A DNA stretch of 64,000 bases. Source: Odiellus spinosus (taxonomy: Eukaryota; Arthropoda; Arachnida; Opiliones; Phalangiidae). The stretch lies in NCBI GenBank assembly GCA_963920705.1, contig OY987231.1, forward strand, positions 21,243,024 to 21,307,023, written 5' to 3'. Of the stretch, positions 49,178 through 61,500 are shown one piece after another. Below the pieces are notes generated by a model that ran no database searches, was not told where the DNA came from, and saw only the letters and a program-made list of their open reading frames with translations. The translations under genes were made by a program, and so were the position numbers. Numbering within the stretch: position 1 is the stretch's first letter; every line of letters begins with the position of its first letter.

Positions 49178-51316
49178 TTAGATTTTTAACGAAATTTTAA
49201 TTTCAGTGTTGTAAAGAATAAACGACCAATAAATTACGCTGAAGGTGCACATCACTAGAGGAAAAATCCATCGAGACATCTTATCCAATTTTTCCGGAAA
49301 CTTATAAGTTCCTACTTTGACCGTTTCTTCATTAAATGGCCAGGCTTCGAGTTTTCGACTGCCAAATCGATGGCCAAAAAGTTTAACGGTGTTCGACTGA
49401 ACAAGCATTATTGTTTGAATATTATATTAAAAGTTAACATCCACTAATGTTAATTTGAGCCATATACTTACTGATCTTTTCTCGGTTTGTTGAGCTCTAA
49501 TTTTGGGCTGATTTCGATACGAGTAGACAATGCTAAACTCGATGAAGGAGGCGAAAACCAAACTCATACAGAAGAACAGCCAAACATCCATGCAGGTTAT
49601 GTACTGGACTGGTGGTAACGAACCCCTAGCTTGAATCATTTGAGTGCTAATAGTTAAAAGAGCAGTGACGCTTAGTGTGACCCTCGCTGACACGACATCG
49701 ACATCTATGTGGAAAGATATCCATGACAGGACGACTACCAATGTGCTTGGAAAATAGAAATTCAGGAAACATCCAGTTAATCGTCGATAGAATGAGATAA
49801 TCGCTCGTAGTTCTGCATATTTAACTAATGAAGTTGGGTAATTTGGCAAACATTGATGTCACAAGAAGACATTAACGAAACGTATTCGTTATTTACGTAC
49901 CGTTGTTACCAAAATCATCAATATGATATGACAGAATCGGTTCGGAGATATGAAACTGCAAGGGGTGCATTTGTTCGTGGTAATCAATGCCTCCGAGTTT
50001 TCCAATATTCGTATCCCAACGAAGATTAACCATGTCATTTGTATTACCCACTATAATTAGGAATAAAGCGCATTTTATAATCGTGAATATATGTTGAATG
50101 AATTCATCTTTTGCCTGATTGACGCACTCTACGGCTCATAGGATGGCGCGTCCAAATAGATCGCGAGATTAGACATGAGGGAAATTCGCAATGGCCCCAA
50201 AAAACACAGTTTTAACATGGTCTTGCAGCAACTAAGTACTATGATCTACAACAACGTCATTACGTATGACTTACTTAAGCTGATTTTGAAAATGCAGTGT
50301 TGCGTATCAAACGGATACATGTAAAACTTCATAGGACAAGCAATTCGTAAAATGAACCTAAAATATTACAACCTCTATAATAAGATCGATACGTCATGAC
50401 TGAGTATTGTACTAAATTACCTTTCTTCGCGCAAGATTCGCCCGTCTTTGACGAAGTATTTAAAAGATCGATTCGGAACCATATCAACAAAAGTTTTAAT
50501 GTCTACCGTGTTAGGGAAATATATGTCAGGTTTCCACATGCAGTCAGTAAGCTTGTTCGGCAACATAAAAACCTCCGGTATCGGCTCCATTAAAAGGGTG
50601 ACATTCATTCTAGGATTTATCCAAGACGCTTGAAAGTAACAATGCAAACGAAAGTCCTAAAAGATAATACAGATAGTTCTAAAATTGTTTTTAAGTTCGC
50701 GGTTAACTTGCCATTAAAGCTTCGTTGATTTGATCGATTGACAAAACATGAATTCCAGTCAGCACCTCCTGAACCCTTTCTATGAACGTGTAAAATATTA
50801 TTATTCTAGTGAATCAGCAACTTAAAGTTCGCGTAAAAGAATATCAAAAATGCAAACGAAATGGAAATTTCACTAATGGCATAGCGAACCATCTTTGGAA
50901 TACATGTACTCCTAGACGCGTTAGATAAGGGCGGGGCTCGGATTCTACACAAAGAGACTAATCGTGTCGGAATTTAAAAATTTTACACCTTCTCTGGGTG
51001 ACTAGATTTTAATAAACTTAAAAAACCAATTTAATTATCAGACTAAAGAATTATTTCGTAAACCTGTTGTATCAGTTGGATCTGTTCTCAAGTAGCAATC
51101 ATCTAATTCTGAATCGTTAATTCCATGTAAGGGATCCAAACTGTAATATATAAATATATATCTATAAAAAAAGTATAGCTATTTTACCAGAATTAATTTT
51201 CACATTTATAAAATTTCATACGTTATACTAAATTGACGCGCATTGATAAATGTGCAGAAGTACACAAATATTAGTATAAGATATATGGCCTTTCCTGCCA
51301 GGACGTCAGTACTCAT
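49178..51316 (-). CDS. Cys-loop ligand-gated channel subunit, copy E (SAR variant)
   Basis: Exons: 51316-51222, 51140-51064, 50779-50712, 50656-50421, 50357-50275, 50050-49901, 49824-49472 and 49396-49178, giving 426 residues. Relative to copy A, exons 1, 2, 4, 6 and 8 are longer by whole codons. The signal peptide is hydrophobic (IYLILIFVYFCTF). The Cys-loop is CPMKFYMYPFDTQHC. The M1-M2 junction is VVSARVTLS: the proline of the PAR motif is replaced by serine, unlike its twin copy F, which keeps PAR. M1 also has HIDVDV where other copies have YIDVEA. M4 is LDKMSRWIFPLVM. Intron 3 uses a GC donor (ATG|GCAAGT), supported by exon 3 being exactly 68 bases as in all copies. Intact frame. Confidence 0.9.
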
Positions 51317-52912
51317 TCTGATTTCAACGAGAAATGATTGGGTGCTAAAGTCTATTACACTGCACTCAAGATTTTGTAATCTGAGTTGGGCGTAACCGGT
51401 TTGAATTATTGAGTTTACAAGTTTTTATAACTTTTGTTAGCTATATAATTAAAATAAGTTCATATCAAATATATAATTCTATATTATCGATGTTTATATA
51501 TTTAATTTATGCATACAATAACCTAAATGAAAATTAAATTTATATTTATTTTAATTTTCGTTTAAAGAATAGAACTGCGCTAAATATATCGGTTACCTTC
51601 ATGGAAGTAGAAGTATAATACTTCGTGTATTATAGTCTATTTCACCTTGAATTAGCCGAATGGTTGAATCTAGGTTTCATATCTCTAAATAATGAAATCA
51701 TGTAGAGAATACGAATAGCCTAGCTTTGTCCGCGATGCTTGTTCGACGTGGAACGTAATATACCTCTTTACAGTGCACAGGGGCGCAAATGGTTTTTTCT
51801 AAATTACTCCGTAAATCCATAAGGTTCATGCAAGTTCACACACAATTATATTTCATTATATAAGCAAGCAATGCGCATTTTCTTAGCTATCGAGGAAATT
51901 CAGAAGGTGTAGAAAAACGTTTACCTTGACACCTATTAATTTATTGAAACATGCAAATCTAGCTGTGGTATGGGTTTCGTGCTTTATAGATTTTCAACTC
52001 ATATATAGCGTGACTTAATTAGTCAAAGTTTCTCGAAAGAGAAAATGTGAACTATAGAGTATATTATTTATCATGATGATTGAACTTGGTATATTTTATG
52101 TAAGCAATGAAACTTGAACTCGCTTGAACTATAGTTTAATATAAAAAAATATCTAGAGGTTTCCGGCCGAGACCATTTTTCAATGCTTTCAGCTTTTGCA
52201 ACAGAGAATCACCTATTAATAGCAAGATTTCAAACTCTGCAGGGACCCTTGGTAAGCCTACTTATTTGTAATTTTTTTACCAGTGAACTGAGCTTGTTTC
52301 ATCTATAAAGAATGGAGAAAACATAACTCATAATCCTCATAGCGTCTAACCTTGACTATATTCAGCGGGACTTCAAATAAATTGATTTAAAAATCAATGG
52401 TCTAAGTTTACTTTGCAACATAATTGCTGAACCATGTAATGAAATTCTTGGTTGCTAGGTAACACCTTTATTTATGCCACTAAAGGGAGTGTCAAACTTT
52501 CTAAGGCAAAATATTTGAGGATCGAAGCGATTATCATTTTAAATTTTAATTTTAAAAATTCATTAAAATTATCCAGTAGCGCGTATAGAGTTTCTAGAGG
52601 AAAATGTCGCTCCCCCCAAGTAGTAGACAGTATCCCCCGAGTTAACCCACTGTTATTATTATGACCAAGAGCAAGACAAACGTGTCGTGCATACTTTTAA
52701 TACTACGTTACGCTCTGTAGAAGTCAAAAATCAAGTTTTTAGACGATTAAGAAATGAGCATTAGACATCACGTTTATTGTTGGAGCAAAAAGTTTTACAT
52801 TCGCGTAGTTTTGAGAAGGATATTCTTTCGTTAATCAATGATCGCCATTACACACTCCATCTAATAAAGCTCTCTTCGAACCCACACGTAACCAAACCTA
52901 TTGTATCTTTAC

Positions 52913-55338
52913 TCAAATTTTTATTTCAGTGTTGTAAAGAATAAACGACCAATAAATTAGGCTGAAGGTGCACATCACTAGAGGAAAAATCCATCGAGAC
53001 ATCTTATCCAATTTTTCCGGCAACTTATACGTTACTACTTTGACCGTTTCTTTATCTAAAGGCCATGCTTCGGGTTTTTGATTATCAATAATTTTAACGG
53101 CGTTCGACTGATGATGCATTGTTGTTTGAATATTATATTAAAAGTAAATATCCTCTATTAAAAAAGCCACGATTTGGTTATTTAAACCATATACTTACTG
53201 AGCTTTTCTCCTTTTGTTGAGCTTTGATTTTAGAATGATTTCGATACGAGTAGGCGATGCTGTACTCGATGAAAGAGGCGAAAACCAAACTCATACAGAA
53301 GAACAGCCAAACATCCATGCAGGTTATGTACTGGACTGGTGGTAACGAACCCCTAGCTTGAATCATTTGCGTGCTAATAGTTAAAAGAGCTGTGACGCTT
53401 AGTGTGACCCTCGCTGGCGCGGCTTCAACATCAATGTAGAAAGAAATCCAAGACAAGACGACTACCAATGTACTTGGAATATAGAAATTCAGGAAACATC
53501 CAGTCAATCGTCGATAGAATGTGATAATTGCTCGTAATTCCGCATATTTAACTAATGAAGGTGGGTAATTAGGTAAACATTGATGTTACGAGAAGACATT
53601 AACGAAACATAGTCGTTATTTACGTACCGTTGTTACCAAAATCATCAATATGATATGACAGAATCGGTTCGGAGATATGAAACTGCAAGGGGTGCATTTG
53701 TTCGTGGAAATCAATGCCTCCAAGCTTTCCAAGATTCGTATCCCAACGAAGATTAACCATGTCATTTGTATTACCCACTATAATTAGGATTACAGCGTGT
53801 TTTATAATCGTGAACATATGTTGAATGAATTCATCTTTTGCCTGACTGACGCGCTCTCACGTAATGGCGTGTCGAAATAGATCGCGCGGTATTAGGTTTT
53901 AGAATGAGCTAGCGATATGACTTGAAACGTCACCGAGGGCCGTAGCGTTCGGATCAGACATAGGGGAAATTCACAATGGCCCCCAAAAAACTATTTCAAC
54001 ATAGTATTGTATAGCAACGAACTGTAGGTCTACAACAAATGACTTACTTAAGCTGATTTTGAAAATACAGTGTTGCGTATCAAACGGATACATGGAAAAC
54101 TTCATAGGACAAGCAATTCGTAAAATTAACCTAAAACATTACAACTACCTTTGTAATAAGATCGATACGTCATGAATGCGGAATAAATTACCTTTCTTCG
54201 CGCAAGATTCGCCCGTCTTTGACGAAGTATTTAAAAGATCGATTAGGAACCATATCAACAAAAGTTTTAACGTCTACCGTGTTAGGGAAATATATGTCAG
54301 GTTTCCACATGCAGTCAGTAAGCTTGTTTGGCAACATAAAAACCTCCGGTATCGGCTCCATTAAAAGGGTGACATTCATTCTAGGATTTATCCAAGACGC
54401 TTGAAAGTAACAATGCAAACGAAAGTCCTAAAAGAGAGTACCGATAGTTCTAAAATTGTTTTTAAGTTCGCGGTTAACTTGCCATTAAAGCTTCGTTGAT
54501 TTGATCGATTGACAAAACATGAATTCCAGTTAGTACCTCCTGAACCCTTTCTATGAACGTGTAATATATTATGATTATAATGATTATTTATTAAAGTGAT
54601 ATTTCAGGGACTCAGAACATCAAAACTATAAACGAGAACCATCTTCGGACAAAATACACGTAACCCTACATGCTTAATTTCATTTCCAAAAACAGGATCA
54701 ACAGTATAGCCCTGGGTTCCACGTTGATTTCAAAAAGGTTCAACTCAGAACCAAATAAGGCACTCCCATACAGGGTTACGTGACTTTGAACCTCCAAAGG
54801 TTCAATTTTGGTAGATTTTCATTTACAGTGATGTATTTATGCCACTTATTTTATGTTTATTTTCAATTTTCTTAGCCACATAACCTTTGCTGGTTGGACT
54901 AACGAAGACCTAGCTTTCTAGCAGTTACATTTAAAAAAATAAAAACCTTGTGACACTAACAAAATACATAACATGGAGTCTAATTCTATAAAAATTCAAC
55001 GTTTATGACATTTTTTAAGTTTTTTTTAAGGTTTTAAGAAACTTAAAAAACAAATTTAATTGTTAAATTAAAGAATTATTTTGTAAAACCTGTTGTATCA
55101 GTTGGATCTGTTCTCAAGTAGCAATTATCTAATTCTGAATCGTTAATTCCACGTAAGGGATCCAAACTGTAATATATATAAAAGAAAATATACGACTATT
55201 TTACCATAATTAATTTTCTCATTGATTTTATAAAATTTCGTACGTTATACTAAATAGATGCGCGTTGACAAATGTGCAGAAGTACGCAAATATTATTATA
55301 AGATATATTCCATTTCTTGGCCGTACGACAGTACCCAT
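52913..55338 (-). CDS. Cys-loop ligand-gated anion channel subunit, copy F
   Basis: Exons: 55338-55244, 55166-55090, 54550-54483, 54427-54192, 54130-54048, 53777-53628, 53551-53199 and 53107-52913, giving 418 residues. Twin of copy E: exons 1-7 have the same lengths, and exon 8 is 24 bases shorter. Cys-loop CPMKFSMYPFDTQHC. The M1-M2 junction keeps PAR (EAAPARVTLSVTALLTIS). M4 is LDKMSRWIFPLVM. The GC donor of intron 3 is shared with copy E. The first exon gives MGTVVRPRNGIYLIIIFAYF, a signal peptide after a short polar leader. All frames intact. Confidence 0.9.
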
Positions 55339-56688
55339 TCTGGTTTTAGCGCGAAATGTTTGAGCTCAAACGTCGATCGCGCTGCACTCAAGGTTTTGCA
55401 AGAGTTGGGGCGTAACCGCTTTGAATTATTGAGTTTACTCGTTTTTGTTAGCTACATAATAAAAATAAGTTTATATTAAATACATAATTCTATTTTATCG
55501 ATGTTTTTCCGTATATTTCATTTACATACACAATAAACTAAACAGAATTAAACTTCTAATTTTCGTTTGCAGAATAGTACCGCGCGCGATAGATCACCTT
55601 GAATTAGTATAGCGTGGTTAAATTTAGGTTTCATATTATTTCTAAGTTGGACGTGGAACATGCTATACCTCTTTTACGCGGCCAAGGGGCTCAAATGATG
55701 TTTAAAATTGACCGGCCAGAGTTAAGGCGGATGCACACAGACCTATTTTCACGCGTTTCACGCTCGTGCGCTCATAGAAGTACCATTAGCGAGCGAGCGT
55801 GAAACGAGTGAAAATAGGTCAGTGTGAATCCGGCTTTACGCAAAATAAAGAAAATTATAGCTTTATGGTTACGCAGTTAATCCACAAATCGATAATACTA
55901 GCATTTTAAGCAACGTATATTTTCTTAACTTCTAGGAAATTCAGAAGGTATAATAGATGGTTTTATAAAGTAACATATACAATAATGTAGAAACAGATAA
56001 AATAGCCGTTAAAAAGCACCCATTTATATTGAAAATTTAACGTTTTTTCAAGGTTGGTTCAAAGTATAGCATTTTCTATACGTTTGCCAACCTTGAAACT
56101 AACAAAAATAACCGTTAAATAGAACCCGTTTTACGGAAGATGTTAGCATTTTTCAAGGTTGGGACATAGTCAGACTTTATGGAATCGTCTATTACTTTAA
56201 TACCTTAATACGGATATTTTCAAACTGCGGTTTAACTTACTTTGAAACGCGAGTAGCGGCGAACCGTTAACGATTATAAGTAAAGCCTTCCAACCTCAAT
56301 TTATATAAGGATTATTTCAACCAAAAATAAATTTCAACACGTACAGTCAAAAACCAGTTTAAGCTTTTAGTAAATAGAAAGCTACGGCGGAAGAATACGT
56401 CTATACATTCCATTCTATAGAAATAAAGGTATACGATGAAACACGTTCGTGATATTGACTATAGTAACTTACAACTATCTTTACAATTATTAAAGTGTAC
56501 TTACAATAGCGAATATGCGGACATGTTATTGATTTCCACTGTGAAAATACTAAAAACATGTTACTACAGTTCGAGTGTTTACATAGAACGTTGAGGTGGA
56601 GTGTCACACGATGATAAACAGTAGCCGTTTCTAACTATCAGAGCCTAATTCGTAAAACCAAAAAAATTGGGGCAAACGTAAATATTAC
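55339..56688. other. Spacer between receptor copy F and the family-2 element
   Basis: AT-rich. Contains the foldback at 55722-55838, and TTTTTCAAGGTTGG phrases repeated near 56043, 56087 and 56150. No gene seen. Confidence 0.45.
55722..55838. repeat. Foldback with GCGGATGCACACAG ends
   Basis: TAAGGCGGATGCACACAGAC pairs with GTCAGTGTGAATCCGGCTTTA. The inner CCTATTTTCACGCGTTTCACGCTCG pairs with CGAGCGTGAAACG..GAAAATAGG. Near-perfect 45-bp arms; a very small MITE. Confidence 0.8.
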
Positions 56689-57107
56689 CAGAGGTATATA
56701 ATAACCCCCTTCGGGGGGGAAGTGTGAAAGGTAGGCAAAATCGACGAACAACGAGTGCCCGGCGTAAATCGCGGCGGATCGACACACCGCTTTACTCCCA
56801 AAAAATAGTTACACCATTTTGAACCTCACTAAATTTTCCCTACGCACACTTCCGGAACTCGCGAGCGGAAGTCAACCTTGGACTCCATTTTAACAGACAG
56901 CCTGACTCCCGAGACAGGAAGTTCTAAACACAAATCGAGCCGTCTTGTTTATACAAAGACCATTTACTAGAGTAGCGACATTGAGAAGTCCAGCGCGAGC
57001 TAGTGGCCTAGATAGTCAGCAGCGGGCTTTTGTTGTTCGTGATTTTTAGCATTGGTAGTATAGGGGCTTTCATACTTCCCCCCGAAGGAGGTTATTATAT
57101 ACCTCTG
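56689..57107. mobile_element. Family-2 MITE, full length
   Basis: Ends CAGAGGTATATAATAACCCC and its complement, with 7-bp target duplication ATATTAC on both sides. Interior closely matches 1193-1610. Confidence 0.9.
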
Positions 57108-57289
57108 ATATTACTGAACACGAAAACCATATTACGCTTATATAAAATTGTACTTTACAACAATTACTTAAAAACATTTATTTTTAAATCGTTTTAGTTA
57201 TTTCCATTTTCTGGAAATTATTCTAGGTGTATCGATATTGATATATACGCGCATGTTGGGTGAAAAAAAATTGCCCGAATATAGTTTCA

Positions 57290-57436
57290 TTTAAATTGAA
57301 TTTTCGTGTTTCTAAAAATAAACGACCAATAAAAAATTCAAAATATCAAAATGGCTAGAGAAAAAAATCTAACGCGATAGCTTTTCCAATTTTTGAGGTT
57401 TCTTGGTAGATGACCCCGCGACTTCTTGTAAACTCA
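57290..57436 (-). pseudogene. Isolated, decayed M4 exon of a lost receptor copy
   Basis: The minus strand reads LQEVAGSSTKKPQKLEKLSR, then a stop where the other copies have Trp (SRW), then IFF...ILNFLLVVYF and another stop. The +1 flank matches the M4 exons of copies E and F (AAAATTGGAAAAGC region, AAACGACCAATAAA). No M1-M3 or extracellular exon remains nearby. It lies 1.1 kb downstream of copy G's own M4 exon. Confidence 0.7.
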
Positions 57437-58209
57437 GTTTACAAGTCGATTTGCAACGTAATGTCTAAAATTAAAAGGGTATAGGAACAAATTTTCTAAG
57501 TAACTTTTTCCCACACCTCTAATGTCTACTATATTACTGATAAAGAAATTTGCGAGGGGTGTTATTTGTTAAGGGAAAACACATTTTCTATAAATGTTTC
57601 ATACGGACATAGTCATATTTTTAAATCCATGAGTGAACGGTGTTCACGGGGAGTTTTGCAACGAGCGTATCTGTGTGTGTATGTTAAGCCTGTACGTTGT
57701 TAATGTGTGTGCATATGTTCACACCGCGTTAACAGGGTTCATCATTGACTACGTTTACTTGAGGGATCGAATAGCGCTTTACTTGAAGGCGCTTTCCGAT
57801 ATTGCGCTTTTCCAGGAGTTACACGAGGGCGAAGAGCGCTTTATCAGAAAGCCCTTTCAACTAAAGCGCTCTTCCAACCCTCGTTTAATATCGCTCAATT
57901 ATAATATTGGATTCGTTCACGTGGTACTCGGGGAGGTTAATTTGGATCTTTCCAACTTGTTACGAAATATGAGCGTATTGATCAATAGCCTCATTTGTAC
58001 TCGGAGCAAACTTACACGTAGGTATACACTATAATTGTATGTTTCTCTTAAAATGAAATAAAAAACATCATTAACGATAAAATACGATTTAATCTCTCTC
58101 TCGCACAGAGAAAAATAATTTACGTGAGTTATTTCAAGTGCCAGACGTTTAAATTGCTCGTGAGTTTGAAATATATTTATAAGAATTCGTATTTTACAAT
58201 ATATATATA

Positions 58210-58546
58210 CAGAAGCCGATGAAACCCTCCTTTGAAGTCTATTACTCCCGGGTCTTGTCTACCCCTCTCTGTATGGGTTATTCTCAAAAGGCGCGATTCG
58301 TACGCCTCCTAACGGTAGATGGTTTCGGAGCGGGAGCTCGTCGAGCGAATATCTCTAGCAGCCTCGGAGTTCCTCCAAAAAACGTCGTCGTTTGTGGAGA
58401 GAGAGAATTTCCAATTTTCCGTAGACAGGGGGGATGAAGTAGGACCCCTTCTAACTCGTAAAATTGTGAATTTTACCCATACAGAGAGGAGCGCTATATG
58501 GAACATTGGAGTAGTAGACTTCAAAGGAGGGTTTCATCGGCTTCTG
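58210..58546 (+). mobile_element. Family-1 MITE copy 11
   Basis: Complete copy with 7-bp duplication ATATATA. Ends 13 bases beyond the stop codon of receptor copy G, so it lies in that gene's 3' untranslated or flanking region. Confidence 0.92.
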
Positions 58547-58559
58547 ATATATATTATTG

Positions 58560-61500
58560 TTAAAAATGAATTTCAGTTTTTGAGAAAAGAAATGACCAGT
58601 AAACGATGGCAAAAACCAACATGGTACTTGGAAAAAGAAATATAGAAAACTTGTCAAATTTATTTTTAGATTTCCTTATGAACTCTGGTTTCGCGCTTTC
58701 AGGCGTCCAAACCACGGGTAAGGGTTTCTCCAAAATGACTTTCTCATTTCTCTGCTATAAAAATGAAAAGTTGATGTAGTAATTCAGTTTAAGGTACGGC
58801 AACCATAGGAATTTTCAAACTGTTTTTTAACCAGTTTCAGTTTTGAATGTTCAAATCAACTTTTCAAGCAAAACAGGTAAATATTTAGACAAAGCATTTC
58901 TCTAACTGACCCCAAAATATTCCATTTTGACCTTTCCAAAACGGTTTGAAAGTTTCTAGTGTGAACGCGGCTTTATGGATACAGGTGTGCGTAGGGCTGG
59001 GTGGTACCTAGGACTATTACTTAATAGAAAACGATGAATAACAAAACCTAGAGTTCATGAGCGTCCTCCAACGGCAAATAGTTGCAAAAGTAGGAAATAA
59101 CAAAACATATCGGCCTTTTCACTATCCGTAGCTGTAACATAGTTTTATTAGTTCCTATTTTTGCCCGCACTGTTTTCCGCTAGAGGACGCTTATGAACGT
59201 CAGGTTTTGTTATTCATTTTTATCAGAAGCCGATGAAACCCTCCTTTGAAGTCTATTACTCCCGGGTCTTGTCTACCCCTCTCTGTATGGGTTATTCTCA
59301 AAAGGCGCCTTGGAGTTCGTCAAAAAAACGTCGTCGTTTGTGGAGAGAGAGAATTTCCAATTTTCCGTAGACAGGGGGATGAAGTAGGACCCCTTCTAAC
59401 TCGTAAAATTGTGAATTTTACCCATACAGAGAGGAGCGCTATATGGAACATTGGAGTAGTAGACTTCAAAGGAGGGTTTCATCGGCTTCTGTTTTTATCT
59501 AAAATTATTCTAGTTATACTAGTTTGTACGTGGTCTGACTAGAAATTTGTGTGAAGAAGCGTTATTTGAGTATGTAGGGAAGTTATACTTACAGGTCTAA
59601 TTTTTATATTAGAGCTAAGTGGTTTTGTCGATTGAATGGAATTTGAATACGTGTAAGCGATACTGTACTCAATGAAGGACGCGAAAACTAGACTTAGACA
59701 GAAAAACAACCAGACGTCTAAACTGGTAATGTACTGAACTGGTGGTAAACTGCCACGAGCTTGTATCATTTGAGTGGTGATAGTGAGCAAAGCCGTTACG
59801 CCCAACGTGACGCGAGCCGGTGCCGTTTCAACGTCAATGTAGAAAGACAACCACGATAAAAAGACGACTAAACTACTCGGTAGATAGTAATTTATGACGC
59901 TACCAGTAAGTCGACGATGGAATGTTATGTTGGTCCAGAGCTCCGTGAAGTTACCTGCGTTTAGTAATAGCAAGGAGGAAGGATGAAGAAAGAGAGGCGA
60001 AATGGGACATGGAATTGCTACTTTTCAGGACCATCTCTTAATTTTCGTTCCTATATTTTAACATCCCCTTCCTCATCTCTGCGTGTTAAAGGATGAGCGA
60101 TGTTACCGTCGACTTTAGACGTCTGCCTAAACTTATTAAAGTTGGCGTATGGATTTTATTCGGTACGAAATCATCCAATTTTTTACGTCCCCCATCCTTG
60201 GTAATAACATAAGGATGACCTTCCCTATTAATGTTTTTTGCTGCCATGACCTTACTGGGTTTTCAAGTATATAAGATTTAGGACAATGGAGTTGTTTTGG
60301 TAAAATACTACCAGAAGCCGATGAAACCCTCCTTTGAAGTCTATTACTCCCGGGTCTTGTCTACCCCTCTCTGTATGGGTTAGTTTCAAAAAGCGCGATT
60401 GGTACGCCTCCTAACGGTAGATATTTTCGGAGTGGGAGTTCGTCCAGCGAATATCTCTAGCAGCCTTGGAGTTCGTCAAAAAAACGTCGTCGTTTGTGAA
60501 GAGAGAGAATTTCCAATTTTCCGTAGACAGGGGTATGAAGTAGGACCCCTCCGATCTCGTAAAATTGTGAATTTTACCCATACAGAGAGGAGCGCTATAT
60601 GGAACATTAGAGTAGTAGACTTCAAAGGAGGGTTTCATCGACTTCTGATACTACTAAGGTTTTCAACCAATAAATTGCGTATAGCGATGAAGAGAAATTA
60701 ACAATTTATCACCTGTTATCCAAGACTCTGTTTTTATATCACTGAGAGGAGGAGAGATTCGAAACTGCAGAGGTTGAATGTCGTAATAATAAAACACACC
60801 GATGTCTTTCTTCCAATGAAGAAGAACTTTCTCATCCGAATTAAGCACTGAAATTCCAATCACGCGACAAATATTTCTACCAGCGAGTGTAATTATAAAA
60901 AGTATTAAATAATTATCATACTTAAAGCAATTTTAAAAAAGCAATGCTGAGAATCCAAAGGATATAGTGAAAACTCCATAGGACAAGATACTCGAAACAT
61001 AAACCTGACGTCAGAAAAAAAAATTGGAATAAAACGTAAAACGCGAAGTTTAATTATGAAAATACCTTTCAATAAGGTAAATTTCACCGGTAGAGTAATA
61101 TTTAATGCCACGGTTTGGAACAGTATCCACGAAGGTCAAAATTTCTTCAGTATTTGGAAAAATAACGTCTGGTTTCCACATGCAATCGCAAAGTTCTTGC
61201 GGCAATAGAATTGGTTTTGTTTGATTTTTAACAGTAATACCAATCTCTTTATTTTTCCAAATAATGTAGAGGTAGCTATGTAATCGAAAATCCTACGAAA
61301 GAGTAATTTTTAGTTTGTCAACGTTCTCAACGTGAATCTTTGTTCGTGTACCATGTTTTCTTCATTAATTTGATCTATGTCCATGATTGCTACACCGATA
61401 TACACATCTTGACGGTTGCCTACCAACAGGAAAAGCAATTACATCGATGTAATGTATCACGAGCAGAATAGTGGAAATAATTAATTATTACCAAAAAGCG

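Larger units (their letters stand above)
48095..55950. repeat. Tandem segmental duplication, two units of about 3.9 kb
   Basis: Sequence from about 48095 (GGTATGGGTTTCGTGCTTTA) to about 51940 recurs from about 51966 to 55950. Each unit contains one complete receptor gene (copies E and F) with the same exon lengths in exons 1-7. The units differ by a family-1 MITE present only in the first, by substitutions and by small indels. The second unit starts almost where the first ends. Confidence 0.85.

Noticed and set aside
57633-58034. 133-codon plus-strand frame
   Set aside because: It contains repeated AAGCGCT / AGCGCTTT motifs in both orientations, has no recognisable domain, and lies between transposons; probably chance or repeat-derived.
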